Part shown: in pieces, positions 35,551 to 45,359 of the stretch | How positions within the stretch are numbered: the stretch's first letter is position 1 | Layout of the letters: the number at the start of each line of letters is the position of its first letter | Origin: JAENVT01 sp963805445 | GTDB taxonomy: Bacteria; Actinomycetota; Acidimicrobiia; Acidimicrobiales; Ilumatobacteraceae | Length of the DNA stretch: 64,000 nt | Reading direction: 5' to 3' | Assembly (NCBI GenBank): GCA_963805445.1 | Contig: CAWDUI010000047.1 | Location: 248,001 to 312,000, forward strand | Program-made: the position numbers and the translations under genes | The notes under the pieces: model-generated | The model's database searches: none | What the model was told of the DNA's origin: nothing | Seen by the model: the letters and a program-made list of their open reading frames with translations, nothing else

Positions 35551-37304
35551 CTATTCGCGCTCGTCGATACTTTCCTTCCGACGACTACGGAACCAGAGAC
35601 CGCCACCGGCAATGGCGACGGCGGCCACACCGAGCCCTGATCCACAGCCCGGCCGACCCACCGCTGGACCCGCCACCACCTTTCGGGACGAGTTCGAGAT
35701 AGGCAGGCGACGAGTTGGTGAACAGCACCGGGCCGGTCTTTTCGGGCTGGCGCACGAAGTTCTCCCAGCGATCCGAACGAATCGCCTGGAGGTCGTCGTA
35801 CTTGTACAGCACCGCGTACGGCGCTTCGTCGTACATGATCTCCAACATCTTCTGCACGATCTCGTGGCGCTTCGCCGAGTCGAGCTCGACGTGCTGTTGC
35901 TCGTACAGGCTGTCGTACTCGTCGCTGCACCAGTTGGCGTCGTTGTAGCCGACCACCTCGGGATCCGACGTCGCCTGGTCCTTGATGAAGTAGCTCAGCT
36001 CGGCGTCAGGGTCGACGAACGGCACCCAACCCCAGGTGAAGATGTCGAACTCGTTCTGACCGACCGCCGCGGCGAGCGCATCGTCGTCCATCGTCGTGAC
36101 CTCGGTGGCGATGCCTACGTCTTTCAGCCAGCCGGTGAGGAAGTCGGTGTTCTTGCCACCGTCGCCCTCGCTGCGGTCGAAGAACCGCAACTTCAGCTCG
36201 TTGCCGTCCTTGTCGCGTACGCCGTCACCGTTGGTGTCTTTCCACCCGGCTTCGTCGAGCAGCGCCTTGGCCTTGTCGGGGTTGTAGCTGTACAACTTGC
36301 CGTCCGGCACTTTCAGGTCCCATGCGGGATCCGCCGAAGGAACGATTGCCGTACCGGGTATTCCGTGACCCACCAGCGTCTTTTCGACCAGGAGGTCGCG
36401 ATCGATCGCGTAGTTGATGGCTTGGCGAACCTTCTTGTCGGTGAGCGCCGGATTGCCGTCGCCGGGCGACGACGAACAGCCCGAGTTCATCGAAAGCTCG
36501 CTGAACCCACCCTGGTTTCCGGCGATCCCTGTGATCGTGCTGCTGTCTTTCAAGCGTGGCATAGGACTGCTCGGGAACGCCGTCGAGGGCATCGATCTCG
36601 CCGCTCTTCAGCGCCTGGAACTGGGCGTTCGCGTCGGCGTAGAAGCGGAAGATCACTTCATCCATGGCCGGCTTCTTGCCGAACCAGTTGGGGTTCCTGA
36701 CGAGACGGGTGAAATCCTTCTGCACCTCATCGAGCATGAACGGCCCACCGCCGATCTTGTCTTCCGCGGTGTAGTTGGGCATGTCGTCGGCCGACACCTT
36801 CTCGTAGATGTGCTTCGGGATGATGTAGGCGCCGAGCGCCGGCAGGCGAGGATCGGGAACCGAGGTCTTGATCTCCAACGTGTCGGCATCGACGACGGTC
36901 GCCGTGAGGTTGGCGGTGATGGTGATGTGGCTGTTCCACTCCTCCTCGTTGGCCCGGTCGATGGTGTACTTCACGTCGTCGGCGGTCATCGGCTCGCCGT
37001 CGCTCCACTTCATGCCCTTGCGCATCTTGTAGGTCCACGTCAACCCGTCGGAGCTGCTCGTCCAACTCTCGGCCATGCTGGGCTGTGCCGAGAAGTCCTT
37101 GGCGGCCATGTCGGTGAGGAACGGCCAGACCAGGTTCCAGATCTCGTAGTCGATCACCAATCCGCCAACCGTGACGTTGAGCGAGTCGACGTTCTGCAAC
37201 TGCCCGACCGTGAACGTCAGCTTCTTGTCACCGCTGGCGCCTGCTGTGGTCGGTACAAAGATCACCCCACCGAGCAAGAGCACACGAAAGAGCAATCGTC
37301 TCAT
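35551..37304 (-). CDS. Oligopeptide-binding protein with C-terminal membrane anchor, frameshifted
   Basis: Extracellular solute-binding protein family 5, about 583 residues. Signal sequence MRRLLFRVLLLGGVIFVPTT, then domains with MAESWTSSSDGLTWTYKMRK and NGDGVRDKDGNELKLRFF. Frameshifts near 36560 and 35645. After the second shift the protein does not end in the usual place. It continues through a GGGGSSGGSAG linker into a short hydrophobic segment (GLGVAAVAIAGGGLWF) and FRSRRKES, as in a C-terminally anchored protein rather than a lipoprotein. First gene of the operon; GGGGAGG precedes the ATG. Confidence 0.87.
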
Positions 37305-37386
37305 CACGAGCCTCCCCAAAGTGATTGCGGATGAGTATGTCACAGCGGGTGGTACGGATATTCCACTGGGCGTAGGATCCGAAACG

Positions 37387-38169
37387 ATGGATCTGCCGGC
37401 AACATTTCGACGCGACGGGGTCGTTGCTGTCCGCGGGGTGCTCGACCGAACACAGCTCGGCCGGCTCGCCGACGCGGTCGACGAGAACCTCGCCGCGCCG
37501 GGTCCGTGGGCCAGCGACTACACCCCGCAAGATGGCACCGGGCGCTTCTTCGGCGACTACGTCAACTGGGAACGGATCACCGGATACCGAGATGCCGCCC
37601 TACGCGGCCCGTTGCCGGAGCTCGCCCGGGCGCTGATCGGCGAGACGCCGCGCTTCTTCCACGAGCACACCCTGGTGAAAGAACGCGACACCCACGAAGT
37701 CACTCCGTGGCATCACGACGAGCCGTACTACTGCGTCGACGGCGCCACCAACGTCAGCCTGTGGGTCCCCCTCGACCCGGTGCCTCGCGCTGCAGGCGTC
37801 GAGTTCATCGTTGGATCGCATCGTTGGGGCCGTCGGTTCGTGCCGCGTAAGTTCGTCGACCAGTCGGCGTACGTCGACCAACCCGGCGACTTCGAGTTCG
37901 TCCCCGACATCGACGCAGTGCGCGGCGATCACGAGATCGTCTCGTTCGACATGGAGCCCGGCGACGTGCTGGCATTCCACTTCCGAACGCTGCACGCCGC
38001 ACCGGGCACCGTTGGCCGTACACGACCCGACGCAGGGCAGTCAGCTTCCGGTACCTCGGCAGCGACGCGAGGTTCGCCGACCAGACCATGGTTGCACTCG
38101 CCGCCGTACGACCCGATCACCCCCGGCCAACCGCTCGACGACGAACGCTTCCCTCTCGTTTCTGCCTAG
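37387..38169 (+). CDS. Phytanoyl-CoA dioxygenase (PhyH) family protein, two compensating indels
   Basis: About 260 residues. Fe(II)/2-oxoglutarate oxygenase with the HxD pair in TPWHHDEPYYCVDG, and the distal His plus Arg region FHFRTLHAAPG. Between about 38025 and 38090 the frame is displaced: the conserved ending reads RRAVSFRYLGSDARFADQT in another frame and then returns to SPPYDPITPGQPLDDERFPL. The two indels cancel, so there is no stop but a nonsense patch of ~22 residues. It is divergent from oppA. Substrate unknown. Confidence 0.85.
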   Translation: MDLPATFRRDGVVAVRGVLDRTQLGRLADAVDENLAAPGPWASDYTPQDGTGRFFGDYVNWERITGYRDAALRGPLPELARALIGETPRFFHEHTLVKERDTHEVTPWHHDEPYYCVDGATNVSLWVPLDPVPRAAGVEFIVGSHRWGRRFVPRKFVDQSAYVDQPGDFEFVPDIDAVRGDHEIVSFDMEPGDVLAFHFRTLHAAPGTVGRTRPDAGQSASGTSAATRGSPTRPWLHSPPYDPITPGQPLDDERFPLVSA

Positions 38170-39449
38170 GGCCCCGACGGACGTTCGCCCAAGACGACAG
38201 CGATGTCGAGCGGCGCGGCCATCGCGCACGACCGACGACCGTGATCTTGTCCCCCGGCACGAGATCGCGGATGGTCGCAATCAACCCGGCGTCACCGTTG
38301 ATCGGCTGATCATCGACGGCTACGACGACATCGCCGACGGCGATGGCCGCCTTGCCGGCGGCCGAGCCGGCCACCACCTTGGTGACCAGGGCGCCACTGC
38401 CACCGTCAGTCCTGCGCTCGAGCTCGACGCCGAGGTACCCCGACGGTGATCGGCGCCCCATTGGCCTCGGCGCGGAGCCGGTCGAGCGTCGGAAGCATCT
38501 CGGTGGTCGAGATGGCGAAGCCGAGACCGTTGGCCGTGGAGCCAACCCCGCTCGACGACGCCAAGGTCGTGAGACCCACCACGTGCCCGAGGGCATCGAC
38601 CAGCGGCCCGCCCGAGTTGCCGGACGAGACCGCCGCGTCGGTTTGGATGAGACCCTTCAACGACCCAGTCTCGGTCGCCAGCGTGCGATCGAGCGACGAG
38701 ACGATGCCGAGGGTCACGGTGGGGTCACCGTCGAGGTCGAGCGCATAGCCGATGGCCAGAACCTCGTCGCCGAGGCGCACATCGTCGGGTGCGGCAAACG
38801 TCGCCGGAGTCAAGCCGCTGGTGTCGACGCGCAGCAGCGCCAGATCGCGCAGCGGATCGGCAGCGATCACCGCTGCCTCACGGGGCTCGCTCTCGCCGGT
38901 CAGCCGGACGTGCACGGTCTTGGCGTCGCCGACGACATGGGCGTTGGTCACGATCTCGCCGTCGGTCGTGAGGATCACCCCGGAGCCCACCGACTCGCCG
39001 GGGTTGCCGAGGCGCTCGATCTCGGACTGCACGGCAACCACGCTGGGGGCCACGTCGTTGGCAATTGCCTCGACATCGAGGCGCGGCAGCGGGTCGGCCC
39101 TCGGCTCGACGACATTGATGCCGAGCGTGGAGGGTTTGCGCAACGGCGCCGACCGTTGCTGGGCCCACTGCACCCCGATCAGCGCGCCGACCAGGCCGGC
39201 AAGCCAGACGATCATCACCAACCCGATCACCAGCACGACCTGGCGACCCGGCAACCCGAACAGTTGCCTGCGTGGCTTGTCGGGCTCGGATGGCTCGTCG
39301 TTCGTGGCCGCGTCGGGTGGAGGTGGTGGAAGATTCGATTCGATGATGAAGGTTCTATCGGCACGTGCGGCCTCTTGCCTGAGCGCGCAGACCGGTCGCA
39401 AGGCGAAGTGTGTACTTTCGCTGCAGGACGTCCCGCACCGAAAGTACAC
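38166..39449 (-). CDS. HtrA/DegP-like membrane serine protease with PDZ domain, frameshifted
   Basis: Pro-rich cytoplasmic N-terminus, one membrane segment (VVLVIGLVMIVWLAGLVGAL), trypsin-like domain with the triad in VTNAHVV, DLALLRVD and SSGNSGGPL, then a PDZ domain (LGVELERRTDGG, VAGSAAGKAAIAVGDVVVAV) ending IAVVLGERPSGP. Indels near 38443 and 38228; after correction the stop TAG falls at 38166-38168, overlapping the end of the PhyH gene. The only in-frame ATG (39449) lies inside an inverted repeat, so the true start is uncertain. Envelope quality-control protease. Confidence 0.85.
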
Positions 39450-39454
39450 ACTTC
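39405..39454. repeat. 50-bp perfect inverted repeat
   Basis: GAAGTGTGTACTTTCG (39405-39420) and its exact reverse complement (39439-39454), separated by 18 bases that themselves hold the palindrome GGACGTCC. It lies just upstream of, or over, the start of the HtrA gene and before the rpsJ terminator. Not followed by a T tract. Could be an operator, a REP-like element or an insertion remnant. Confidence 0.65.
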
Positions 39455-39496
39455 CGCAGAGCGTTCGATCAGCGCATCGGGTCTCAGGAAAGTGAA

Positions 39497-39530
39497 AGAA
39501 CCCCGCCGGGCCGAGGCCCGACGGGGTTCT
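39497..39530 (-). terminator. Terminator after tuf-rpsJ
   Basis: 16-bp stem (AGAACCCCG-C-CGGGCC, two-base loop, GGCCCG-A-CGGGGTTCT), fully paired with one G-U in the minus-strand transcript, followed by TTCACTTTCC. It lies 42 bases after the rpsJ stop and separates rpsJ from the genes downstream. Confidence 0.75.
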
Positions 39531-39572
39531 GTTCTTGGGTCCCCCAGATCGTCGCCGCGAGACGGCGGCAGA

Positions 39573-39887
39573 TCAGCTGGATTGAATCTTGATCTCGATG
39601 TCGACACCGGCCGGCAGTTCGATGCGCTGCAGGCTGTCGATGGTCTTGGCGTTGGGATCGATGATGTCGATCAGACGCTTGTGGACGCGCATCTCGAAGT
39701 GCTCACGTGAGTCCTTGTCGATGTGCGGACCACGAATCACCGTGTAGCGGTGCTTGTCGGTCGGCAAGGGGATGGGGCCACGAATGGTGGCGCTGGTGCG
39801 AGTGACCGTCTCGACGATCTTGCGCGTCGATTGGTCGATGATCTCGTGGTCGAACGCCTTCAGGCGGATGCGAATGCTTTGTGCCAT
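39573..39887 (-). CDS. rpsJ: 30S ribosomal protein S10
   Basis: 104 residues. IRIRLKAFDHEIIDQSTRKI, GPIPLPTDKHRYTVIRGPHI and EHFEMRVHKRLIDI are canonical. It doubles as the NusE transcription antitermination factor. It lies 14 bp after tuf and is followed by a terminator rather than by rplC. Confidence 0.98.
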   Translation of the reverse strand: MAQSIRIRLKAFDHEIIDQSTRKIVETVTRTSATIRGPIPLPTDKHRYTVIRGPHIDKDSREHFEMRVHKRLIDIIDPNAKTIDSLQRIELPAGVDIEIKIQSS

Positions 39888-39901
39888 GTGGGTGCGTTAG
39901 C

Positions 39902-41088
39902 TCACTTCGTGATCTTGGTGACGCGGCCGGCGCCGACGGTACGGCCACCCTCACGGATCGCGAACCGCAGTCCCTCATCCATCGCGATCGGCTTACCCAA
40001 CTCCACCGTGATCGCCACATTGTCACCCGGCATCACCATCTCCGTACCCTCCGGCAACTGAATCGTCCCCGTCACATCCGTCGTCCGAAAAAAGAACTGC
40101 GGACGATAATTGTTGAAGAACGGCTTATGACGACCACCCTCCGACGCCGACAACACATACACCTGACCCTCAAAATTCGTGTGCGGCGTAATACTGCCCG
40201 GCTTGCACAGACACTTGACCACGCTCCACATCCTCCTTCTTCGTCCCCCGAAGAAGCGCACCAATGTTGTCACCCGCCTGACCCTGATCCAAGATCTTGC
40301 GGAACATCTCCACACCCGTACACACCGTCTTTTGAGTCGTCTTCAACCCAACGATCTCCAAATCGTCACCCGTGTGCACCTTGCCCTGCTCCACCTTGCC
40401 CGTCACCACCGTGCCACGACCCGTAATCGTGAACACATCCTCAATCGGCATCAAGAACGGCTTATCCAACTCACGCACCGGCTCCGGAATCGACGCATCA
40501 CACGCATCCATCAACGCCATGATCTGGTCCTGCCACTTCTCATCACCCTCCAGACGCCTTCAGAGCAGACACACGAACCACCGGAGCATCATCACCCGGG
40601 AACTCATACTCATTCAACAACTCACGAACCTCGAGCTCCACCAACTCGAGCAACTCCTCATCATCCACCGCGTCCGACTTGTTCAACGCCACCACGATGT
40701 ACGGCACCCCCACCTGACGAGCCAACAACACATGCTCACGCGTCTGCGGCATCGGACCATCCGTCGCCGCAACCACCAAAATCGCCCCATCCACCTGCGC
40801 AGCACCCGTAATCATGTTCTTGATGTAATCCGCATGACCCGGCATATCCACATGCGCATAATGACGATTCGCCGTCTCATACTCGATATGCGCAATCGAA
40901 ATCGTAATCCCACGCGCCTTCTCCTCCGGCGCCTTATCAATCTGATCAAACGGCGTGTACTGCGCCAACCCCTTCCCCGCCAACGTCTTCGAAATCGCCG
41001 CAGTCAACGTCGTCTTCCCATGGTCAATATGACCCATCGTCCCAATATTGACATGCGGCTTCGTCCGCTCGAATTTTGCCTTGCTCAT
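39902..41088 (-). CDS. tuf: Elongation factor Tu, two frameshifts
   Basis: GTPase that delivers aminoacyl-tRNA. G1 GHIDHGKTT, G3 DMPGH, G4 NKSD, and domains II and III (DVFTITGRGTVVTGKVEQGK; TGTIQLPEGTEMVMPGDNVA). The frame changes near 40548 and 40215. Codon use is unlike the neighbours: TTG for Leu, ATT, GAT, CAT, GGG/GGT, ACG and GCG prevail, with very few C-ending codons until the last ~14 codons, which return to GGC/GCC/GTC. GGAGAT ribosome site. Confidence 0.95.
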
Positions 41089-41172
41089 TGCTATCTCCGT
41101 CTTTCGGGGATCTGTGGGTTGTCAAAGAACGCATGGAGTGTAGCGGCGCCGGCATCGTGCTCGCACCTGCGC

Positions 41173-41191
41173 CGATGCAGATTCTGCATCG
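41173..41191. promoter_or_regulatory. 19-bp perfect palindrome between tuf and tauE
   Basis: CGATGCAGATTCTGCATCG, perfect around a central T, 48 bases upstream of the TauE-family gene and 85 upstream of tuf on the other strand. A good shape for a dimeric repressor site; which gene it controls is unknown. Confidence 0.45.
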
Positions 41192-41238
41192 CCCGCCCAC
41201 ATCGGCCGGCGACGCGGTGTCTCGCGTAGGCTGCGCCG

Positions 41239-41997
41239 GTGTTCACGCTGGGCAACCTGATCCTCGGGTCAGTCGCTGCCCTGATCGTTGGGCTGTCCAA
41301 GACGGCATTCCCGGGCGCTGCGTTGATCGCCACCCCCATCATCGCGACCATCGTCGGCGGCCGGGCGATCGCCGGAACGACGCTGCCGATCCTGCTGTCT
41401 GCCGACGTCTTCGCCGTCACCTGGTACGGCCACCACACCCGCTGGGACCTGCTGCGGCCGATGATCATCGCCGTCAGCGTCGGGTTCGTCGCCGGGGCCG
41501 CATTCTTCGTCATCGTCGGTTCGTCGACCCGACCGATCGAGCTGGTGATCGGCGGGTGCGTGCTGCTGATGGTCGTGTTGCAGTCGTGGCGGATGCTGCA
41601 CCGACAGGAGCCCGCTGTGCCGACCGCAGCGGCCGCGGCGGTCTACGGCAGCTCGGGCGGCTTCACCACGTTCGTCGCCAACGCTGCCGGCCCGGTTCTG
41701 AACACGTACCTCGTGCGGCTCGGACTCGGCAAGGAGGAGATGGTCGGCACCTCGGCCTGGTTCTACTTCGCAGTCAACATGGCCAAGGTGCCGGTCTACT
41801 TCGGTCTCGGTGCGTGGTCGGGCGGCGGACACTTCTTCACCGGCAGCACGCTGGCCTTCGACGCCGTCGTGTTCCCCGCCGTCCTGATCGGCCTGTTCAG
41901 TGGTCGACGCATGCTGCACAGGCTGCCCGATCGGGCCTTTCTCATCGGCGTGCTCGTGCTCTCGGCGGCGGGCGCGATCAAGCTGCTGCTGCCCTGA
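41239..41997 (+). CDS. TauE/SafE (TSUP) family membrane transporter
   Basis: 252 residues, about eight membrane segments. The TSUP motif GLSKTAFPGAALIATPIIAT is near the N-terminus and is repeated in the second half as GSSGGFTTFVANAAGPVLNT. GTG start at 41239. Members export or import sulfite, sulfoacetate and other organosulfur anions; the substrate here is unknown. Confidence 0.87.
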   Translation: MFTLGNLILGSVAALIVGLSKTAFPGAALIATPIIATIVGGRAIAGTTLPILLSADVFAVTWYGHHTRWDLLRPMIIAVSVGFVAGAAFFVIVGSSTRPIELVIGGCVLLMVVLQSWRMLHRQEPAVPTAAAAAVYGSSGGFTTFVANAAGPVLNTYLVRLGLGKEEMVGTSAWFYFAVNMAKVPVYFGLGAWSGGGHFFTGSTLAFDAVVFPAVLIGLFSGRRMLHRLPDRAFLIGVLVLSAAGAIKLLLP

Positions 41998-42007
41998 CTC
42001 GGCTCGG

Positions 42008-42769
42008 CTACCGCACGATGTAGTACACGGCCAGCACCGTGCCGTAGATGACCACCGCGGCGCGCAGCGCGCCCGGTTTGATCCGGTTGACCAGCTTGCC
42101 ACCCGCGATCCCGCCGACCAGGCTGGCCGGCGCCATCACCGCAGCGAGACTCCAGATGACGTGACCCGAGCCGGCGAAGAAGCAGGCCGCGACGACATTG
42201 ATCACGAGTGCCAGGACCTGCTTGAGGGCGTTCAATCGGGGAAGCGACTCGTCGATCACCAGGCCGAGGATCGCCAGCAAGGCGATGCCCAGACCGGCGC
42301 CGAAGTAGCCGCCGTAGATGGAAACGAGGAACGTCGACGAGACAGCGATCGCGCTCGGTGCGCCATGCGACCGCTTGCCGATGCCCAGCCATTTGCGGAT
42401 GTAGTTCTGGCCACCGAGCAAGGCGCACGCCATCAGGATCAGCCATGGCACCAACTTGGTGAAGGCGGCCTCGCCTGTGGCGAGAAGCAACACCGAGCCG
42501 GCGAGCCCGCCGAGGCCGGCAGCGATCGACAGTCGCACCAGTCGCGCTCGTTGTCCCGGCAGCTGCGACCGTTGGGCCATCGCCCCGCCGAAGTATCCGG
42601 GGCACAGCGCAACCGTGTTGGTCACGTTGGAGCTGACGCGGCCCGCACCGAGGGCGACCAGCGTGGGGAACGAGATCAGGGTTCCACCGCCGGCGATCGC
42701 GTTGACGCCACCCGCGCCGACTGCAGCAGCGGCGGCGATCAGGTGATCGGCAAGGGAGAACGCCGTCAT
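42008..42769 (-). CDS. TauE/SafE (TSUP) family membrane transporter, in frame with the GMC gene upstream
   Basis: 253 residues from ATG 42769. MTAFSLADHLIAAAAAVGAG and GGVNAIAGGGTLISFPTLVA is a classical TSUP start, with the second repeat VSIYGGYFGAGLGIALLAIL. As given, there is no stop between this and the GMC oxidoreductase, so the sequence encodes a 759-residue fusion. The ATG overlaps a TGA in the neighbouring frame (ATGA), the usual coupling layout here. A one-base indel joining two genes is therefore as likely as a true fusion. Confidence 0.8.
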   Translation of the reverse strand: MTAFSLADHLIAAAAAVGAGGVNAIAGGGTLISFPTLVALGAGRVSSNVTNTVALCPGYFGGAMAQRSQLPGQRARLVRLSIAAGLGGLAGSVLLLATGEAAFTKLVPWLILMACALLGGQNYIRKWLGIGKRSHGAPSAIAVSSTFLVSIYGGYFGAGLGIALLAILGLVIDESLPRLNALKQVLALVINVVAACFFAGSGHVIWSLAAVMAPASLVGGIAGGKLVNRIKPGALRAAVVIYGTVLAVYYIVR

Positions 42770-44287
42770 CTGCGATGCACCGTCGAAGAACGCCGCGGCA
42801 CGCTCGCCGATCAACACCGCTGTGGCGGCCGGTCCGCGTGATGGCGCGGTGGGCAACACCGACGTGTCAACCACCCGCAAGCCCTCGACACCGCGCACCC
42901 GACAGTATTGATCGACGACACCCATGGGATCCGAATCCGGGCCCATCGGCACGCTCGAGCAGAGGTGAACCGCTGTCGTGATGTGCTGGGCGATCCACTC
43001 ATCGAGGTCCGCCGTGCGGATCGGCGACGTGCGCCGCACGCCGAGGCCGCGCATCTCCGGCGATTCGATGATCGAGATGCCGATCTCGGCAAGGGCCCGG
43101 AGATGCTGCCGATCGAGGTCGGACTCGAGCGAGTGGTAGTGGATCAACGGCTGCTGCCGGGGATCGGCGGATGACAGCGTGACCTCGACGGCGCTGTCGG
43201 CCCGGTACAGCAGCGCGCCGAGCACCAACTCGGTTGCCGATGCGCCCGAACCGGGAACGAGTTCGGCCATCGGAGCCAGGTACGGCATCAATCCGACGGG
43301 TGCACCATCGACGGCCGTGTCGAGCCCGACCTCGACGACCCCGGCCGCCGGCCCTCGATGCAACGGCTCCGATGCCTCGAAGCCGAGGAACAGCTGGGGG
43401 TGATCGCGACACCGGGTCCCGACTCCCGGGTGATCGACCACGACCGCGATGCCATGGCGGCGAAGCTGTGCCGCGGGTCCGATGCCCGACAGCATCAACA
43501 GCTGCGGCGACATCACGGCGCCCGCGCACAACACGATCTCGGAACCGTGGAACATCTCGATGCGACCCGATCGCTCGACCTCGATCGCGACGGCACGGCC
43601 CCCGCTGATCACCACCCGAAGCACGCTGACATCGCTCTCGATCGTCAGGTTGCCCCGATCACGATGTGGCGTCACATAGGCGAGCGCCGCGTTGATGCGT
43701 GCGCCGCCGACGACGTTGCGCGGCAGGCGTCCGCACCCGGGCGGGCCCGGGGCGTTCTTGTCGGGCTCGTCGGGGTACCCAAGACCGGCGCACGCCGCCA
43801 CGAAGGCGCGGCTCAGCGGATGCAGCGCCGCGGGCGCAACGCGAGCGACCGGCATGGGCCCGGTGCTTCCGTGGTACGGACCAGCGGGGAAATCGTGGTC
43901 GCGCTCGAGCCGCCGCAAGAACGGCACGACCTTGGCAAACGCCCACTCGTCGTTCCCCAGCGCTGACCACGCGTCGAAATCGTCGACGGTGGCCCGCACG
44001 AACACGCCGCCATTGACGGTGCTCGATCCGCCCATCACCTTGCCACGCGGCACCGACACGACCTTCGAGTCGGTCAACTTGGCATCGAACGACCAGTTGG
44101 CGACATGCCCAGCGACCGCACCGGCCATTGCCGATGCGTCGAGCAGCTCCGATGGAGCCCCGATCGTGGCCAGGTCGCTGCCGGCTTCGACCAGCAGCAC
44201 CGACCGATCGGCGCGCTCGCTCAACCGCGCCGCCAGGGCACAGCCAGCCGAGCCGGCGCCGACGATCACGACGTCGTAGTGGTTCAC
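42766..44287 (-). CDS. GMC-family FAD oxidoreductase
   Basis: About 507 residues. The GTG 44287 start gives VNHYDVVIVGAGSAGCALAA, the FAD Rossmann motif, followed by LVEAG, PRGKVMGGSSTVNGGVFVRA (GMC signature 1) and GSEIVLCAGAVMSPQLLMLS (signature 2). The C-terminal catalytic region has HLCSSVPMG and RVVDTSVLPT. Related to choline and alcohol dehydrogenases; substrate unknown. The C-terminal boundary depends on whether the join to TSUP is real; the end given uses the ATGA stop in the neighbouring frame. Confidence 0.85.
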
Positions 44288-44360
44288 GCCGGGCCGCTCC
44301 GACGCGCCGAACGGCGCCGAAACTGCCCGGGCGCACATCGGCGCGGTTCTCGTTGCCGGC

Positions 44361-45359
44361 TCAGCCGGCAGTTGATGCGGGCGCCCCTGCGGGTGCGGTC
44401 TTCGACTTGCGTTTGCGGACCTTGATGACGGCCTCACGGCTGGCAAGAGACACTGCGGCCAGCAACGATGCGCCGCTGAACAGCGGTTTGATCCAGTTCG
44501 TGTTGCTCGAGAACGTGAGCTCGATCCCCTTGATGCCCCAGGCGAGGGCGAGGAGGGCGATCATCGTTCCCCAGACGTTCGGGCGGCCCTTCAGCTGCGA
44601 GGCGCCGAAGAAGACGGCGGCGATCGCCGGGATCAACAGGCCTGGACCGATCGACTGCGAATAGGTGCCGACCTTCCACGAATACACGGTGCCGGCGAAC
44701 CCGGCGATCACGCCCGAGACGACGAGAGAACCCCAAACAAGGCGATCCGTGCGGATGCCGGCGAGGCGCGCCGCATCCGGGTTGCCGCCGGTGGCGAACA
44801 TGTAGCGACCAACGGGTGTGTGCTCGAACACGTACCAGCAGACCAACGCCAGGATCACCAGGTAGTACAGGAACAGAGGGAGGCCGAAGACTTCTCGGGA
44901 GCCGATCCGCTGGTACGACTTCTTGAACGCGCCGCTGATCGTCTGCTCCGACGTGTGCAGGATGAACGCGGTGATCACCTGACTCATGCCGAGCGTGGCG
45001 ATGAAGCTGTTGACGCGCAGCTTCACCACGATGAACCCGGCGATGAACCCGGCGACCGCGCAGGCAACGAGACCCAGCGCCATGCCGACCACTTGCGGCG
45101 TCGACGTGTGCTTGGCCATGTAGTTGTTGATCACCAGCGACATCGACATCATCGAGCCGATCGACAGGTCGTAGGTGCCGGTGGTCAGCGGAACGAGGAA
45201 GGCGAGCGCCAGCACACCGAAGATCACGTTCTCGATGAGCACCGACTTCACCGACGTCCACGTGAACAAGGTCTCCGGACGGGCGATGCCGAACACCAAC
45301 GTGAAGAACCCCAGCAGGTAGAGCGCGCTGTACTTGTGAAGGCCAAGGCGCTGGATCAT
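44361..45359 (-). CDS. Sugar ABC transporter permease (RbsC type)
   Basis: 332 residues, about nine membrane segments. VPLTTGTYDLSIGSMMSMSL is the conserved region near the second to third helices, RYMFATGGNPDAARLAGIRT is the coupling loop (EAA-like), and LIPAIAAVFFGASQL is conserved near the end. ATG 45359 overlaps the ATPase stop. Lys/Arg-rich tail. Confidence 0.92.
   Translation of the reverse strand: MIQRLGLHKYSALYLLGFFTLVFGIARPETLFTWTSVKSVLIENVIFGVLALAFLVPLTTGTYDLSIGSMMSMSLVINNYMAKHTSTPQVVGMALGLVACAVAGFIAGFIVVKLRVNSFIATLGMSQVITAFILHTSEQTISGAFKKSYQRIGSREVFGLPLFLYYLVILALVCWYVFEHTPVGRYMFATGGNPDAARLAGIRTDRLVWGSLVVSGVIAGFAGTVYSWKVGTYSQSIGPGLLIPAIAAVFFGASQLKGRPNVWGTMIALLALAWGIKGIELTFSSNTNWIKPLFSGASLLAAVSLASREAVIKVRKRKSKTAPAGAPASTAG

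Noticed and set aside
33688..35640. Open frame of 650 codons antisense to oppC and oppB
   Set aside because: A high-GC shadow; its translation is Arg/Gln/His-rich and the opposite strand encodes clear permeases.
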